A stretch of DNA of 64,000 bases. Source: Algoriphagus faecimaris (GTDB lineage Bacteria; Bacteroidota; Bacteroidia; Cytophagales; Cyclobacteriaceae). Positions 51,871 to 60,538 of this stretch are shown here, piece by piece (the first letter of the stretch is position 1; every line of letters begins with the position of its first letter). The DNA is taken from contig NZ_FNAC01000002.1 in the NCBI RefSeq assembly GCF_900101705.1, positions 62,001 through 126,000 on the forward strand, in the 5' to 3' direction. The position numbers and the translations under genes are program-made. The notes beneath the pieces were generated by a model that searched no databases, was not told the origin of the DNA, and was given only the letters and a program-made list of their open reading frames with translations.

Positions 51871-51944
51871 GGTGAAAGACCGGGTTCGAACCGGCGACCT
51901 CTGGTGCCACAAACCAGCGCTCTAACCAGCTGAGCTACAATCAC
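51871..51944 (-). tRNA. tRNA-His (GTG)
   Basis: The minus strand folds as a cloverleaf. Acceptor arm GTGATTG, D-arm GCTCAGCTGGTTAGAGC, anticodon arm CTGGT-TTGTGGC-ACCAG with anticodon GTG (51908-51910), T-arm GCCGG-TTCGAAC-CCGGT, discriminator C. A G at 51945 can be the extra G-1 of tRNA-His, opposite C73. Two U-U mismatches occur in the acceptor stem (positions 5-68 and 6-67). The 3' CCA is not fully encoded. Confidence 0.93.
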
Positions 51945-52023
51945 CATTTGTAATCCGTGAGAACTCTTTTCTCAATCGGTTGGCAAAGGTAAGTAGAATG
52001 AAATTTAACTCCAAGATTGCCTC

Positions 52024-53370
52024 TTAAATATTTGTAAGAAATGTGAGTCTTTCTCCTTTTTTAGATTCATCGAATTGTCCGTTTTCATAGGCTAAATGTC
52101 CAGATACGATCGTGTGCGTCACGCTGGATTTGAAAGTATACCCCTCGAAAGGTGACCAGCCACATTTGGCAAGGATATTCTCTTGGCTTACCGTCCACGG
52201 TTGATCTAGGTCTACCAGTACCAAATCTGCAAAGTACCCTTCTCTGATGAAGCCTCTTTCTTCCATACGAAAGAGTTTTGCGACATTGTGAGACATTTTG
52301 TCAGCGATGCGTTCCAGACTGATTTTTCCTTGGTGGTAAAATTCCAGCATAGCGACCAAGGAATGTTGAATTAACGGTCCTCCTGAAGGTGCTTTGGTGT
52401 AAACTTGACCCTTCTCTTCTAAGGTATGTGGAGCATGATCTGTGGCGACGACATCGATTCGGTCATCGAGCATTGCTTTGAAAATTTCCTCCCGGTCCTT
52501 TGCCGTTTTGACCGCAGGATTCCATTTGATAAGTGTTCCTTTGGTATCATAGTCGGCCTCGTCAAACCACATGTGGTGAATACAGGCTTCGGCGGTGATT
52601 TTCTTTTCTTCCAAAGGAATGCTATTGTCAAATAGACTTAATTCTTTGGCCGTGCTTATGTGGAGAATATGCAGTCGAGTTCCGTGTTTTTTTGCCATAG
52701 CCACCGCTCGACTCGAGGCATCGTAGCAGGCTTCTTCAGATCGGATTTTTGGATGAAATTTGACAGGAATATCCTCTCCATATTTGGCTTTGTATTCGGC
52801 AAAATTGGCAGCTATGATGTGGTCATTTTCTGAGTGAATGGCCAGAAGCCCTTTGTAATGCTTAAATATACCCTCTAGTGATTCGATATTATCGACCACC
52901 ATATTTCCTGTGGAGGAACCTTGAAAAACCTTCAACCCACAGACATTTTTGAGATCGAGTTTGAGGATTTCTTCCAAGTTATCATTGGTGCCTCCGAAGA
53001 AAAAGGAATAGTTTGCCAGGGAAACTTCCTTTGCGCGAGCATATTTTTCTTCCAAAAGTGGAATTGTCACCGCTTGTGGAACTGTGTTGGGCATCTCCAT
53101 GTAGGAAGTAACTCCTCCAGCCACCGCAGCTTTTGCTTCGGTGTAGATTTCTCCTTTATGGGTGAGTCCGGGTTCTCTGAAATGTACCTGATCATCGATT
53201 ACACCCGGGAAAAGGTATTTTCCCTCGGCTTGGATGTGTTTTTCGGCAGATTCTTGGGTTAGGTTTTCTCCGATTTTGGCGATCCTTCCATTCTGGACTA
53301 AAACATCTCCCCGAAAGATCCGACCTTCATTGACTATATTTGCACCGGTGATCAGTATACTTTTCATCAT
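52024..53370 (-). CDS. pyrC: Dihydroorotase (Bacteroidota type)
   Basis: 448 residues. Cyclises carbamoyl-aspartate to dihydroorotate in pyrimidine synthesis. Motif FPGVIDDQVHFREPGLTHKG: the first His of the usual HxH is Gln, as in the Bacteroidota dihydroorotase of Porphyromonas-type. GLKVFQGSSTGNM has the carboxylated Lys; HILHIS and DVVATDHAPHTL give further metal and catalytic residues. A second ATG (53367) is one codon later. Divergent to the DEAD helicase gene. Confidence 0.92.
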   Translation of the reverse strand: MMKSILITGANIVNEGRIFRGDVLVQNGRIAKIGENLTQESAEKHIQAEGKYLFPGVIDDQVHFREPGLTHKGEIYTEAKAAVAGGVTSYMEMPNTVPQAVTIPLLEEKYARAKEVSLANYSFFFGGTNDNLEEILKLDLKNVCGLKVFQGSSTGNMVVDNIESLEGIFKHYKGLLAIHSENDHIIAANFAEYKAKYGEDIPVKFHPKIRSEEACYDASSRAVAMAKKHGTRLHILHISTAKELSLFDNSIPLEEKKITAEACIHHMWFDEADYDTKGTLIKWNPAVKTAKDREEIFKAMLDDRIDVVATDHAPHTLEEKGQVYTKAPSGGPLIQHSLVAMLEFYHQGKISLERIADKMSHNVAKLFRMEERGFIREGYFADLVLVDLDQPWTVSQENILAKCGWSPFEGYTFKSSVTHTIVSGHLAYENGQFDESKKGERLTFLTNI

Positions 53371-53403
53371 TACTCAGTAAAATTTCCCTAAAAATAAGGA
53401 ATC

Positions 53404-54753
53404 ATGGCCAATCAGGCAGAAGGATTTGAAGCTTTTAAATTAAATAAGCAACTGCTCAATGCAATTGAGGAGGCAGGATATCATCAGCCTACTGCTGTAC
53501 AGGAAAAAGCCATTCCCCTTGCATTGGCAGGGCATGATGTTTTGGGGATCGCTCAGACAGGTACAGGGAAAACGGCAGCCTATGTATTGCCCATTTTAAT
53601 GAAGGTGAAATACGCTCAAGGGGATTTGCCTAGGGCGATGATTTTGGCGCCTACTCGTGAGTTGGTGATGCAGATCGAAGAGGTTTTTCACCAATTGGGA
53701 AAATATACCGACTTGAGGATAGTATCACTCTACGGCGGGATAGGCCCAAAGACTCAGATCGAGCAAGTCACGGCTGGAGTGGACATCATCATTGCAACCC
53801 CGGGTAGATTTTTGGATTTATATAAAAAAGGTGTGCTGATGACCAAGGAACTTAAAACCATGGTTCTCGACGAAGCAGATAAAATGATGGATATGGGTTT
53901 TATGCCGCAGATCCGGTCGGTTTTGGAAGTGATCCCAGTCAAACGCCAGAATTTACTTTTCTCGGCCACCTTTGCCCCTCGGGTGGATGGTTTGGCCGCT
54001 GAGTTTTTGGAATTTCCCGAGCGGGTGGAGGTGACGCCTTCTGCGACTACTGCAGAGACCATTGCCCAGGTTAAGTATTTTGTGCCCAATATGCGGACCA
54101 AAATCAATTTATTGGAACATCTACTCGAAAACGAAGAGATCAACCGGGCAATTATTTTCACTCGAAGTCGGAAAAATGCCGAAGAGGTTTCCAATTTTCT
54201 CATGAGGAAGAAAGTAGGGGAAGTCCGTGTGATTCATGCCAACAAAGGGCAAAATACCCGGATCAACTCCATGGAGGATTTCAAGGCCGGGGAAGTACGG
54301 ATTTTGGTGGCGACCGATGTGGCTTCCCGCGGATTGGATGTGACGATGGTTTCTCATGTGATCAATTTTGACGTGCCACTGATTTATGAGGACTATGTGC
54401 ACCGTATCGGCCGAACGGGGCGGGCGGAGCACGAAGGGAAAGCAATTACTTTTATTAATCCTGCTGAAGTATGGCATTTTGAAAAAATCGAAGCCTTAAT
54501 TCGGATGGATGTTCTGGAGTTGAGGATTCCCCAGCCAGTTACGGTTACTGAGACGCCTTTCGGCGAAAAGCAGATCTATGCCCGTGAATTGGATAAGCTC
54601 AAGCAAAAAGAAAATCCGGACTACAAGGGTGCATTTCACGAAAAGAAATCCAAGCCCAAGCGAAATATCGGGAAGGGTGAAAAAGTCAAAGCCAAGAAAT
54701 CAGGCACCAAGAAAAACAGGAACCAGTTGAAGACCAAGAATCGGAAGAATTAG
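53404..54753 (+). CDS. DEAD-box RNA helicase
   Basis: 449 residues. All helicase motifs are seen: Q motif (YHQPTAVQEKAIP), Walker A AQTGTGKT, PTRELV, TPGRFLD, VLDEADKM, SAT, IIFTRSRKNAEEV, DVASRGLDV and HRIGRTGRAEHEG. A basic C-terminal tail (about 415-449, Lys/Arg-rich) is typical of RNA-binding RhlE/CsdA-like helicases. It unwinds RNA, for example in ribosome assembly or cold adaptation. Confidence 0.93.
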   Translation: MANQAEGFEAFKLNKQLLNAIEEAGYHQPTAVQEKAIPLALAGHDVLGIAQTGTGKTAAYVLPILMKVKYAQGDLPRAMILAPTRELVMQIEEVFHQLGKYTDLRIVSLYGGIGPKTQIEQVTAGVDIIIATPGRFLDLYKKGVLMTKELKTMVLDEADKMMDMGFMPQIRSVLEVIPVKRQNLLFSATFAPRVDGLAAEFLEFPERVEVTPSATTAETIAQVKYFVPNMRTKINLLEHLLENEEINRAIIFTRSRKNAEEVSNFLMRKKVGEVRVIHANKGQNTRINSMEDFKAGEVRILVATDVASRGLDVTMVSHVINFDVPLIYEDYVHRIGRTGRAEHEGKAITFINPAEVWHFEKIEALIRMDVLELRIPQPVTVTETPFGEKQIYARELDKLKQKENPDYKGAFHEKKSKPKRNIGKGEKVKAKKSGTKKNRNQLKTKNRKN

Positions 54754-54757
54754 AATT

Positions 54758-54787
54758 AAAAAGGCCCTGATTACTCAGAGCCTTTAT
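54758..54787. terminator. Terminator after the DEAD helicase, bidirectional
   Basis: AAGGC-CTGA (54761 on) pairs with TCAG-GCCTT with one mismatch and loop TTAC, flanked by A and T runs. It lies between two convergent genes. Confidence 0.75.
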
Positions 54788-54798
54788 TCTTTCATTTC

Positions 54799-56295
54799 TT
54801 ACCGTTCTCCTCTGGTGTTAGTTCCATCCACCCGAGTTCTGTTTTCTCGGTTGGCCAGATCCCAAGCAGTGTGGAAAATCAAGTGTGCCCGCTTCGTCAT
54901 CAGCGGAAATTCGATTTTGTCTACGGTGTCAGTTACCTGATGATAGTCATCATGCACCCCGTTGAAGAAGAAGATCACAGGGATATCGAACTTCGCAAAA
55001 TTGTAATGATCAGATCGGTAATAGAATCTGTTTGGATCATCTTCTGCATCGTAGCGATAGTCCAAAATCAAATCAGTGTAGGTAATGTTGTTGTACTCAT
55101 TGATTTTTTTCAAATCAGTAGATAGCATTTCTGAACCGATCACATAGACATAGTCCTTGTTTTCTGCATCTTGGTATTCGTAGTCGATACGACCTACCAT
55201 GTCTATATTGATATTGTTCACCGTGTTTTCAATTGGGAAAAGTGGGTTTTCAGAATAATACTGAGAACCTAAAAGACCTTTCTCTTCACCTGTTACATTT
55301 AGAAAAAGGATGGATCTTCGCGGCTTTTTTCCGTCTTTGGCAGCCATAGCAAAAGCTTCTGCAATTTCCATCACTGAAACCGTTCCTGAGCCGTCATCAT
55401 CTGCACCATTAAAAACTTCTCCGGTGGAACTCACGCCTACGTGATCGTAATGCGAAGAAATTACCAATACCTCGTCTTTTTTGTCCGTTCCTTCCAAAAA
55501 GCCCATGACATTGTAAGCTTCTACCGGAGTAACACTCTTTTCAATTTGGTAGGTTGCTTTTTGAGACTTGATGGACTCAGGGGAAGATTTTGCCGCTTCT
55601 TTCAACTGATCCACTGGAGTACCAAATAATTCGCCCATTTTATCGGAGCTGACCATGAAAATAGGACGCTGGTTGACTTCCCTTTCAAATCCTATTCGGC
55701 CTCTTCCAGCTAGGGTTTTGTATCGGTTGGCGATACGATCGAAATTAGCTTGACCCTCCATGCTGACGATCACAATGCCGGCTGCCCCTGCATCCATCAC
55801 TTTGGTGACGAGGTTATTGCTTCTTTCTCCGACTGCCCAGATACCTACTAGCTTACCGGATACATCTACTTTGGCCAAGTTTTCGTCAGTGACAAGACCT
55901 AGGAACACCAAATCAGTTTTGGCCTTCTTGTCCATGTCTCCATCGCCTGTGAAAACAAAGTCTTCGTTTTCTGCCAATTTGGACCTTCCGATCTGAAGGG
56001 TTACTTTTTCAAACTTGGAACTGACTAAGGGTACCTGCTGGAAATAGCTTCCATCCGCAGGTCCGGTCAGTCCGAGCTCCTTGTAAAAGTCCGCCAAATA
56101 GTTGGCAGCAATCAAGCCCTCAGGCGATCCGGTATCCCGGCCCTTCATTTCGTCTGAGGCCAAGAAAGTAAGGTGTTCTTTCAGGTCATCCGCCGTAATT
56201 GTATTGGCGTATTTTACCTGCACTGGATCTTGTGCAAGAGCGCTTAAGGACAAGCCTAAAGCTACCGCTCCTGTCAATGCAAATCTCTTTTTCAT
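54799..56295 (-). CDS. M28 family zinc aminopeptidase with PA domain, exported
   Basis: 498 residues. Signal peptide 1-22 (MKKRFALTG... ALAQ). PA (protease-associated) domain about 105-215, then the M28 core: SSHYDHVG (His, Asp), NGADDDGSGT (bridging Asp), TGEEKGLLGSQYY (Glu) and a final DDYHQ (His) all visible. It removes N-terminal residues from peptides in the periplasm or outside. It has a short basic tail. Function overlaps with the S9 peptidase at 22175 in peptide use. Confidence 0.93.
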   Translation of the reverse strand: MKKRFALTGAVALGLSLSALAQDPVQVKYANTITADDLKEHLTFLASDEMKGRDTGSPEGLIAANYLADFYKELGLTGPADGSYFQQVPLVSSKFEKVTLQIGRSKLAENEDFVFTGDGDMDKKAKTDLVFLGLVTDENLAKVDVSGKLVGIWAVGERSNNLVTKVMDAGAAGIVIVSMEGQANFDRIANRYKTLAGRGRIGFEREVNQRPIFMVSSDKMGELFGTPVDQLKEAAKSSPESIKSQKATYQIEKSVTPVEAYNVMGFLEGTDKKDEVLVISSHYDHVGVSSTGEVFNGADDDGSGTVSVMEIAEAFAMAAKDGKKPRRSILFLNVTGEEKGLLGSQYYSENPLFPIENTVNNINIDMVGRIDYEYQDAENKDYVYVIGSEMLSTDLKKINEYNNITYTDLILDYRYDAEDDPNRFYYRSDHYNFAKFDIPVIFFFNGVHDDYHQVTDTVDKIEFPLMTKRAHLIFHTAWDLANRENRTRVDGTNTRGER

Positions 56296-56424
56296 AGATA
56301 AAATTTTATTTTGACTGCTAAGCTAGACAATTTTTTATCCCAGCCGTAAACCGTTTACATGAAAGGAGTGTTGAGAGGTTGAATTTCTAGGGGTTAAGAG
56401 AAGATTATCTTTCATTTAATTGTA

Positions 56425-56432
56425 CCTTTGCC
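56425..56432 (+). promoter_or_regulatory. Candidate -7 promoter box of gcvP (TAnnTTTG)
   Basis: TACCTTTG, matching the Bacteroidota consensus, about 60 bases before the ATG at 56491. A -33 TTG is weak. The site argues against translation from an earlier in-frame ATG at 56428, which would lie inside it. Confidence 0.45.
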
Positions 56433-56490
56433 GCCAGAAACTATAAGGATTTCTTACCCAAATATTCATTACAGCTTCCATTCAAATCGT

Positions 56491-59385
56491 ATGAAGATTA
56501 ACCTTTCGAATGCTGTCAAATTTGAGAGCAGACACAATGGCCCGACTGAGGCAGAAATTGCAGAGATGTTGGAGAAAATCGGCGCCAGTTCCTTGGATGA
56601 ATTAATCAACCAAACCGTCCCCGAATCCATACAATTAACTCGTCCCTTGGACCTTCCCAAGGCTCAGCTAGAATCTGAGTTTTTGGTAGAGTTCAAGAAG
56701 TTGGCGAATAAAAATAAAGTGTTCAAATCATTTATTGGGCAGGGGTACTATGATACCCAAGTTCCAGGAGTGGTTTTGAGAAATGTATTGGAAAACCCGG
56801 GGTGGTATACGGCTTATACTCCTTATCAGGCTGAGATTGCTCAGGGAAGACTTGAGGCACTGATTAATTTTCAGACGGTGGTCATGGAGCTGACCGGAAT
56901 GGAGCTGGCTAATGCCTCTCTACTGGACGAAGGAACAGCTGCTGCAGAAGCCATGACGATGCTTCATGCCGTAAAGCCAAGAGATAAAAAGAACGCCAAT
57001 AAATTTTTTGTAGACCAAAAGATTTTTCCTCAAACCAAAGCTTTGCTTGAAACAAGAGCAGAGCCAGTAGGGATTGATTTGGTCTTTGGTTCAATCGCCG
57101 ATTTGGATGTCACTGATCCGGAGCTTTATGGGATTTTGTTCCAATATCCGGATGCAGATGGAGCGGTAAGAGATTACTCTGCTATCGTGGCAGCGGCTAA
57201 AGAGAACAAAGTCTTGACGGCTTTTGCCTCAGATCTTTTAGCTTTGACCCTTTTGACCCCTCCGGGTGAAATGGGGGCAGACGTGGTGGTAGGTTCTGCA
57301 CAGCGATTTGGGGTGCCAATGGGATACGGAGGACCTCATGCAGGGTTCTTTGCCACCAAAGAGGAATTCAAGAGACAAATTCCGGGAAGAATTATCGGAG
57401 TATCTATCGACCGAGCTGGAAACAAGGCCTACAGAATGGCCCTCCAAACCCGAGAGCAGCATATCAAGCGTGAAAAGGCAACATCCAACATCTGTACCGC
57501 TCAGGTGTTATTGGCGGTGATGTCTTCCTTCTATGCAGTCTATCACGGTCCAAAAGGGCTTAAAGATATCGCACTAAGAACGCATGGTTTGGCTAAATTA
57601 ACTTCCCAGGCATTGAAGGAATTGGGATTGCAAGTAGGCGAGCAGGCCTTCTTCGATACCATTGAGGTGAAGATGAATGAGGTTTCCCGCGAGCGGGTAA
57701 GAGGCCTGGCTTTAGGTGCTGAGATGAATTTCCGCTATGAGGATGATGCCATTTTTGTCACCTTTGATGAAACCAAGACTTTGGCGGATGTGGAGCAAAT
57801 TGTTTCGATTTTTTCTAGCGAGCAAGGTGTACATGCCCCTAATCTTGATCAATTGGTGGAGGAATTGGAGCTCGCTTTGCCAGAAGCACTATCGCGAAAG
57901 TCCGACTATTTGACTCACCCAGTTTTCAACAGTTTCCATTCTGAGCATGAGATGCTTCGCTATATCAAGCGTCTGGAAGCAAAAGACCTGTCTTTGGTGC
58001 ACTCCATGATTTCTCTGGGAAGCTGTACCATGAAATTGAACGCCACTGCCGAAATGATTCCGGTAACTTGGCCTGAATTTGGACAGATTCACCCTTTTGC
58101 TCCGATGGATCAGGCCTTGGGTTATCAGGAATTGTTCACCAACCTGAGAACTTGGTTGACAGAGATAACAGGCTTTGCAGATACTTCTTTGCAGCCTAAT
58201 TCAGGTGCTCAGGGAGAGTATGCAGGATTGATGGTGATTCGAGCTTACCACATCAATAGAGGAGAAGGGCATCGCAATGTGGCTTTGATTCCTACTTCGG
58301 CTCACGGAACCAATCCAGCATCCGCAGTCATGGCAGGTATGAAAGTGGTTTTGGTCAAGTGTGACGAAAAAGGAAATATTGATGTAGCGGACTTGAAGGA
58401 AAAGGCAGAGGCAAATTCTGAAAACCTTTCTGCATTGATGGTCACTTATCCGTCCACACATGGGGTATTTGAGGAGGCTATTCAGGAAATTTGTGCAATC
58501 ATACATCAGCACGGAGGTCAGGTGTATATGGATGGAGCCAATATGAATGCGCAGGTAGGATTGACTTCTCCTGGAATAATCGGAGCAGACGTTTGTCACC
58601 TGAATTTGCATAAGACTTTCTGTATTCCTCACGGTGGAGGTGGACCGGGCATGGGGCCGATTTGTGTAGCTGCTCACTTGGCACCTTTTCTTCCTGGCAA
58701 TCCTTTGGTGAAAACCGGTGGTACGCAAGCCGTATCTTCCATTTCATCAGCTCCATATGGCAGTGCGAGTATATTGCCTATTTCCTATGCCTACATCGCG
58801 ATGATGGGAGGTGATGGACTGACGAATGCCACTAAAATGGCGATTTTGAATGCCAATTATATTAAAGAGCGATTGGAGGGGTATTATCCGATTCTCTATA
58901 CTGGAACTAAAGGCCGAGCAGCTCATGAGATGATTGTGGATTGTAGAGAGTTCAAATCTGTGGGCGTGGAAGTAGAAGACATTGCGAAGAGATTGATGGA
59001 TTATGGATTCCATGCGCCGACCGTATCCTTCCCTGTGGCCGGTACGATGATGATCGAGCCTACCGAGTCGGAAACTAAGGCGGAATTGGATCGATTCTGT
59101 GATGCGATGATTTCGATACGGGAGGAAATCAGAGAAATCGAAAACGGCAAGGCGGATAAAGAAAACAATGTGCTGAAAAATGCACCCCATACCGCACAGA
59201 TGGTTTTGATCGGAGAGTGGGATATGCCGTACTCTAGAGAAAAAGCCGTCTATCCATTGAGCACGGTGAAAGAAAATAAATTCTGGCCAACTGTAAGAAG
59301 AATTGATTCCGCTTACGGAGACCGAAACTTGGTTTGCAGCTGTATTCCGGTAGAGGAATATGCCGATCAGGAGGAAATGGCTTAA
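56491..59385 (+). CDS. gcvP: Glycine dehydrogenase (decarboxylating), P-protein
   Basis: 964 residues from ATG 56491 ([20 protein letters not shown]); a longer frame starts at 56428 but lacks support. The single-chain P-protein of the glycine cleavage system: N-terminal half with [12 protein letters not shown] and [20 protein letters not shown]. The C-terminal half has the pyridoxal-phosphate lysine in [20 protein letters not shown]. It decarboxylates glycine and passes aminomethyl to the H-protein lipoyl arm. No other gcv gene is in the window. Confidence 0.96.
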   Translation: MKINLSNAVKFESRHNGPTEAEIAEMLEKIGASSLDELINQTVPESIQLTRPLDLPKAQLESEFLVEFKKLANKNKVFKSFIGQGYYDTQVPGVVLRNVLENPGWYTAYTPYQAEIAQGRLEALINFQTVVMELTGMELANASLLDEGTAAAEAMTMLHAVKPRDKKNANKFFVDQKIFPQTKALLETRAEPVGIDLVFGSIADLDVTDPELYGILFQYPDADGAVRDYSAIVAAAKENKVLTAFASDLLALTLLTPPGEMGADVVVGSAQRFGVPMGYGGPHAGFFATKEEFKRQIPGRIIGVSIDRAGNKAYRMALQTREQHIKREKATSNICTAQVLLAVMSSFYAVYHGPKGLKDIALRTHGLAKLTSQALKELGLQVGEQAFFDTIEVKMNEVSRERVRGLALGAEMNFRYEDDAIFVTFDETKTLADVEQIVSIFSSEQGVHAPNLDQLVEELELALPEALSRKSDYLTHPVFNSFHSEHEMLRYIKRLEAKDLSLVHSMISLGSCTMKLNATAEMIPVTWPEFGQIHPFAPMDQALGYQELFTNLRTWLTEITGFADTSLQPNSGAQGEYAGLMVIRAYHINRGEGHRNVALIPTSAHGTNPASAVMAGMKVVLVKCDEKGNIDVADLKEKAEANSENLSALMVTYPSTHGVFEEAIQEICAIIHQHGGQVYMDGANMNAQVGLTSPGIIGADVCHLNLHKTFCIPHGGGGPGMGPICVAAHLAPFLPGNPLVKTGGTQAVSSISSAPYGSASILPISYAYIAMMGGDGLTNATKMAILNANYIKERLEGYYPILYTGTKGRAAHEMIVDCREFKSVGVEVEDIAKRLMDYGFHAPTVSFPVAGTMMIEPTESETKAELDRFCDAMISIREEIREIENGKADKENNVLKNAPHTAQMVLIGEWDMPYSREKAVYPLSTVKENKFWPTVRRIDSAYGDRNLVCSCIPVEEYADQEEMA

Positions 59386-59400
59386 TCGGATTTAACTCAA

Positions 59401-59434
59401 AAAAAGAGGTTAGTGGAAACGCTAACCTCTTTTT
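59401..59434. terminator. Terminator after gcvP, bidirectional
   Basis: AAAAAGAGGTTAG (59401-59413) pairs with CTAACCTCTTTTT (59422-59434), extendable over TG/CG to a GAAA tetraloop. A strong terminator between convergent genes. Confidence 0.92.
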
Positions 59435-59435
59435 T

Positions 59436-59879
59436 TTATGCAATCCCAAACTGCCCAAAATGATGGGTAAAGTGCTTGTGATGAAATTTTTCCCATTCCT
59501 CATGAGTCAAAAACCCAAATCGGGGATGAATGGATTTGAAATCGGGATTGTTCTTAAAAACCTCTTCATATTCTTGAATACTTTGAATCAGTTTTTCCTT
59601 GGCTGTATCCAAATCAGGAAACCTCAAATCCGATAATTCTCCTTTGGAATTGGGGGCCAAAATACCTTTTGGAAATTCCATTTCTGAGTAAATTAGGGCT
59701 TGCTTTTGCATGAGCTGCTTCTCATTCGGTTCAAATTCGGGAAGCTTTATTCTGCCACTTGAGAGCTTCACTGTAATGGTGAGATGCTCCACCATATGTT
59801 GGGGAGTCATGATGCCGAATTGGGCTCTAGTTTCTGGATGTAATTTTTTAAGATTGAAATTTATTAATGACAGGATCAT
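59436..59879 (-). CDS. DUF1569/DinB-like protein
   Basis: 147 residues, all-helical. His residues at MTPQHMVEHLTI and in HPRFGFLTHEEWEKFHHKHFTHHFGQ form a likely metal site as in DinB-like four-helix proteins. The C-terminal pattern is that of DUF1569. Possible hydrolase or thiol-transfer enzyme; role unknown. Single gene, convergent with gcvP. Confidence 0.75.
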   Translation of the reverse strand: MILSLINFNLKKLHPETRAQFGIMTPQHMVEHLTITVKLSSGRIKLPEFEPNEKQLMQKQALIYSEMEFPKGILAPNSKGELSDLRFPDLDTAKEKLIQSIQEYEEVFKNNPDFKSIHPRFGFLTHEEWEKFHHKHFTHHFGQFGIA

Positions 59880-60067
59880 GGTATTTTGATTTAAATGTTG
59901 TAAATCTAATAAGTGGGTTTTAACTATTTAAATTTAAGGGTCTGATTTCGAAATAGTTAAAACTATTATTCCAGTGGTTTTTAGACCGTATTGAAGAAAA
60001 AAGTATAATTTTTGTCAGAGAACGTAAATAATTAGGTTATATTATTATATTTAAATGTTAAATGTAA

Positions 60068-60097
60068 ACGACTCTGTTTCGTCAAAAACAGAGTCGT
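60068..60097 (-). terminator. Perfect 12-bp hairpin in the gap between the DUF1569 gene and nrdA
   Basis: ACGACTCTGTTT (60068-60079) pairs with AAACAGAGTCGT (60086-60097), loop of six. On the minus strand it is followed by TTTACATTT, so it may end a transcript that includes the small frame at 60181. The area 59880-60067 is A/T-rich with no gene. Confidence 0.5.
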
Positions 60098-60180
60098 ACC
60101 AAAGAGGAAAGTTACTAGAAAACTTATCTCAACTTAAATTGGCTCTAGTAGCCTTGAGGATTTCTGAAAACTTTCAGAAT

Positions 60181-60303
60181 TTAAGCAAATTGGAATTTCC
60201 TTGGAGTAAATCTCTCATTCCACTGCTTTAAATACTCTAATAAGATATCTAAAGCTTTGCTTAGTCCTACTTGGAAAATGGTGTAGAAGAATTCTTCTTT
60301 CAT
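60181..60303 (-). CDS. Possible 40-residue small protein
   Basis: Reads MKEEFFYTIFQVGLSKALDI, then LLEYLKQWNERFTPRKFQFA, then stop. It is amphipathic and has a normal amino-acid mix and an A-rich site before the ATG. It is followed by the hairpin at 60068. Another imperfect hairpin-rich stretch (60313-60355, AAAGG/CCTTT and CCTTAAGG) is upstream. It may be a small gene or a coincidence. Confidence 0.35.
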   Translation of the reverse strand: MKEEFFYTIFQVGLSKALDILLEYLKQWNERFTPRKFQFA

Positions 60304-60485
60304 TTTCAAAATTTTAGAAAGGGTCCTGCATTTGCCTTAAGGTAAGTCCAGGGCCTTTTCCTTTTCCTTAAGGTTTTCGATGTAAATTATTACTAATTAC
60401 TTTTTAAGGGTCATCATGAAAATCATTCTATTTAGTTTGCGGTTTTATTAATTACTAACTCAATTTCTTAGGCAATTATTTTCTT
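60304..60485. other. Non-coding stretch before the nrdA terminator
   Basis: It contains nested inverted repeats around 60313-60355 (AAAGG...CCTTT with CCTG/CAGG and CCTTAAGG inside) that could be a transcript end or small RNA. The rest shows nothing. Confidence 0.3.
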
Positions 60486-60486
60486 A

Positions 60487-60517
60487 AAAAAGCATCTGAG
60501 ATACCCAGATGCTTTTT
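60487..60517 (-). terminator. Terminator of the nrdBA operon
   Basis: AAAAAGCATCTG (60487-60498) pairs with CAGATGCTTTTT (60506-60517), loop of seven. It lies just after the nrdA stop codon on the minus strand. Confidence 0.9.
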
Positions 60518-60538
60518 CCAATTGACGAACTCTAAAAT

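Noticed and set aside
51691..51912. Open frame across the tRNA-His and its terminator
   Set aside because: It overlaps a clear tRNA and is a shadow frame.
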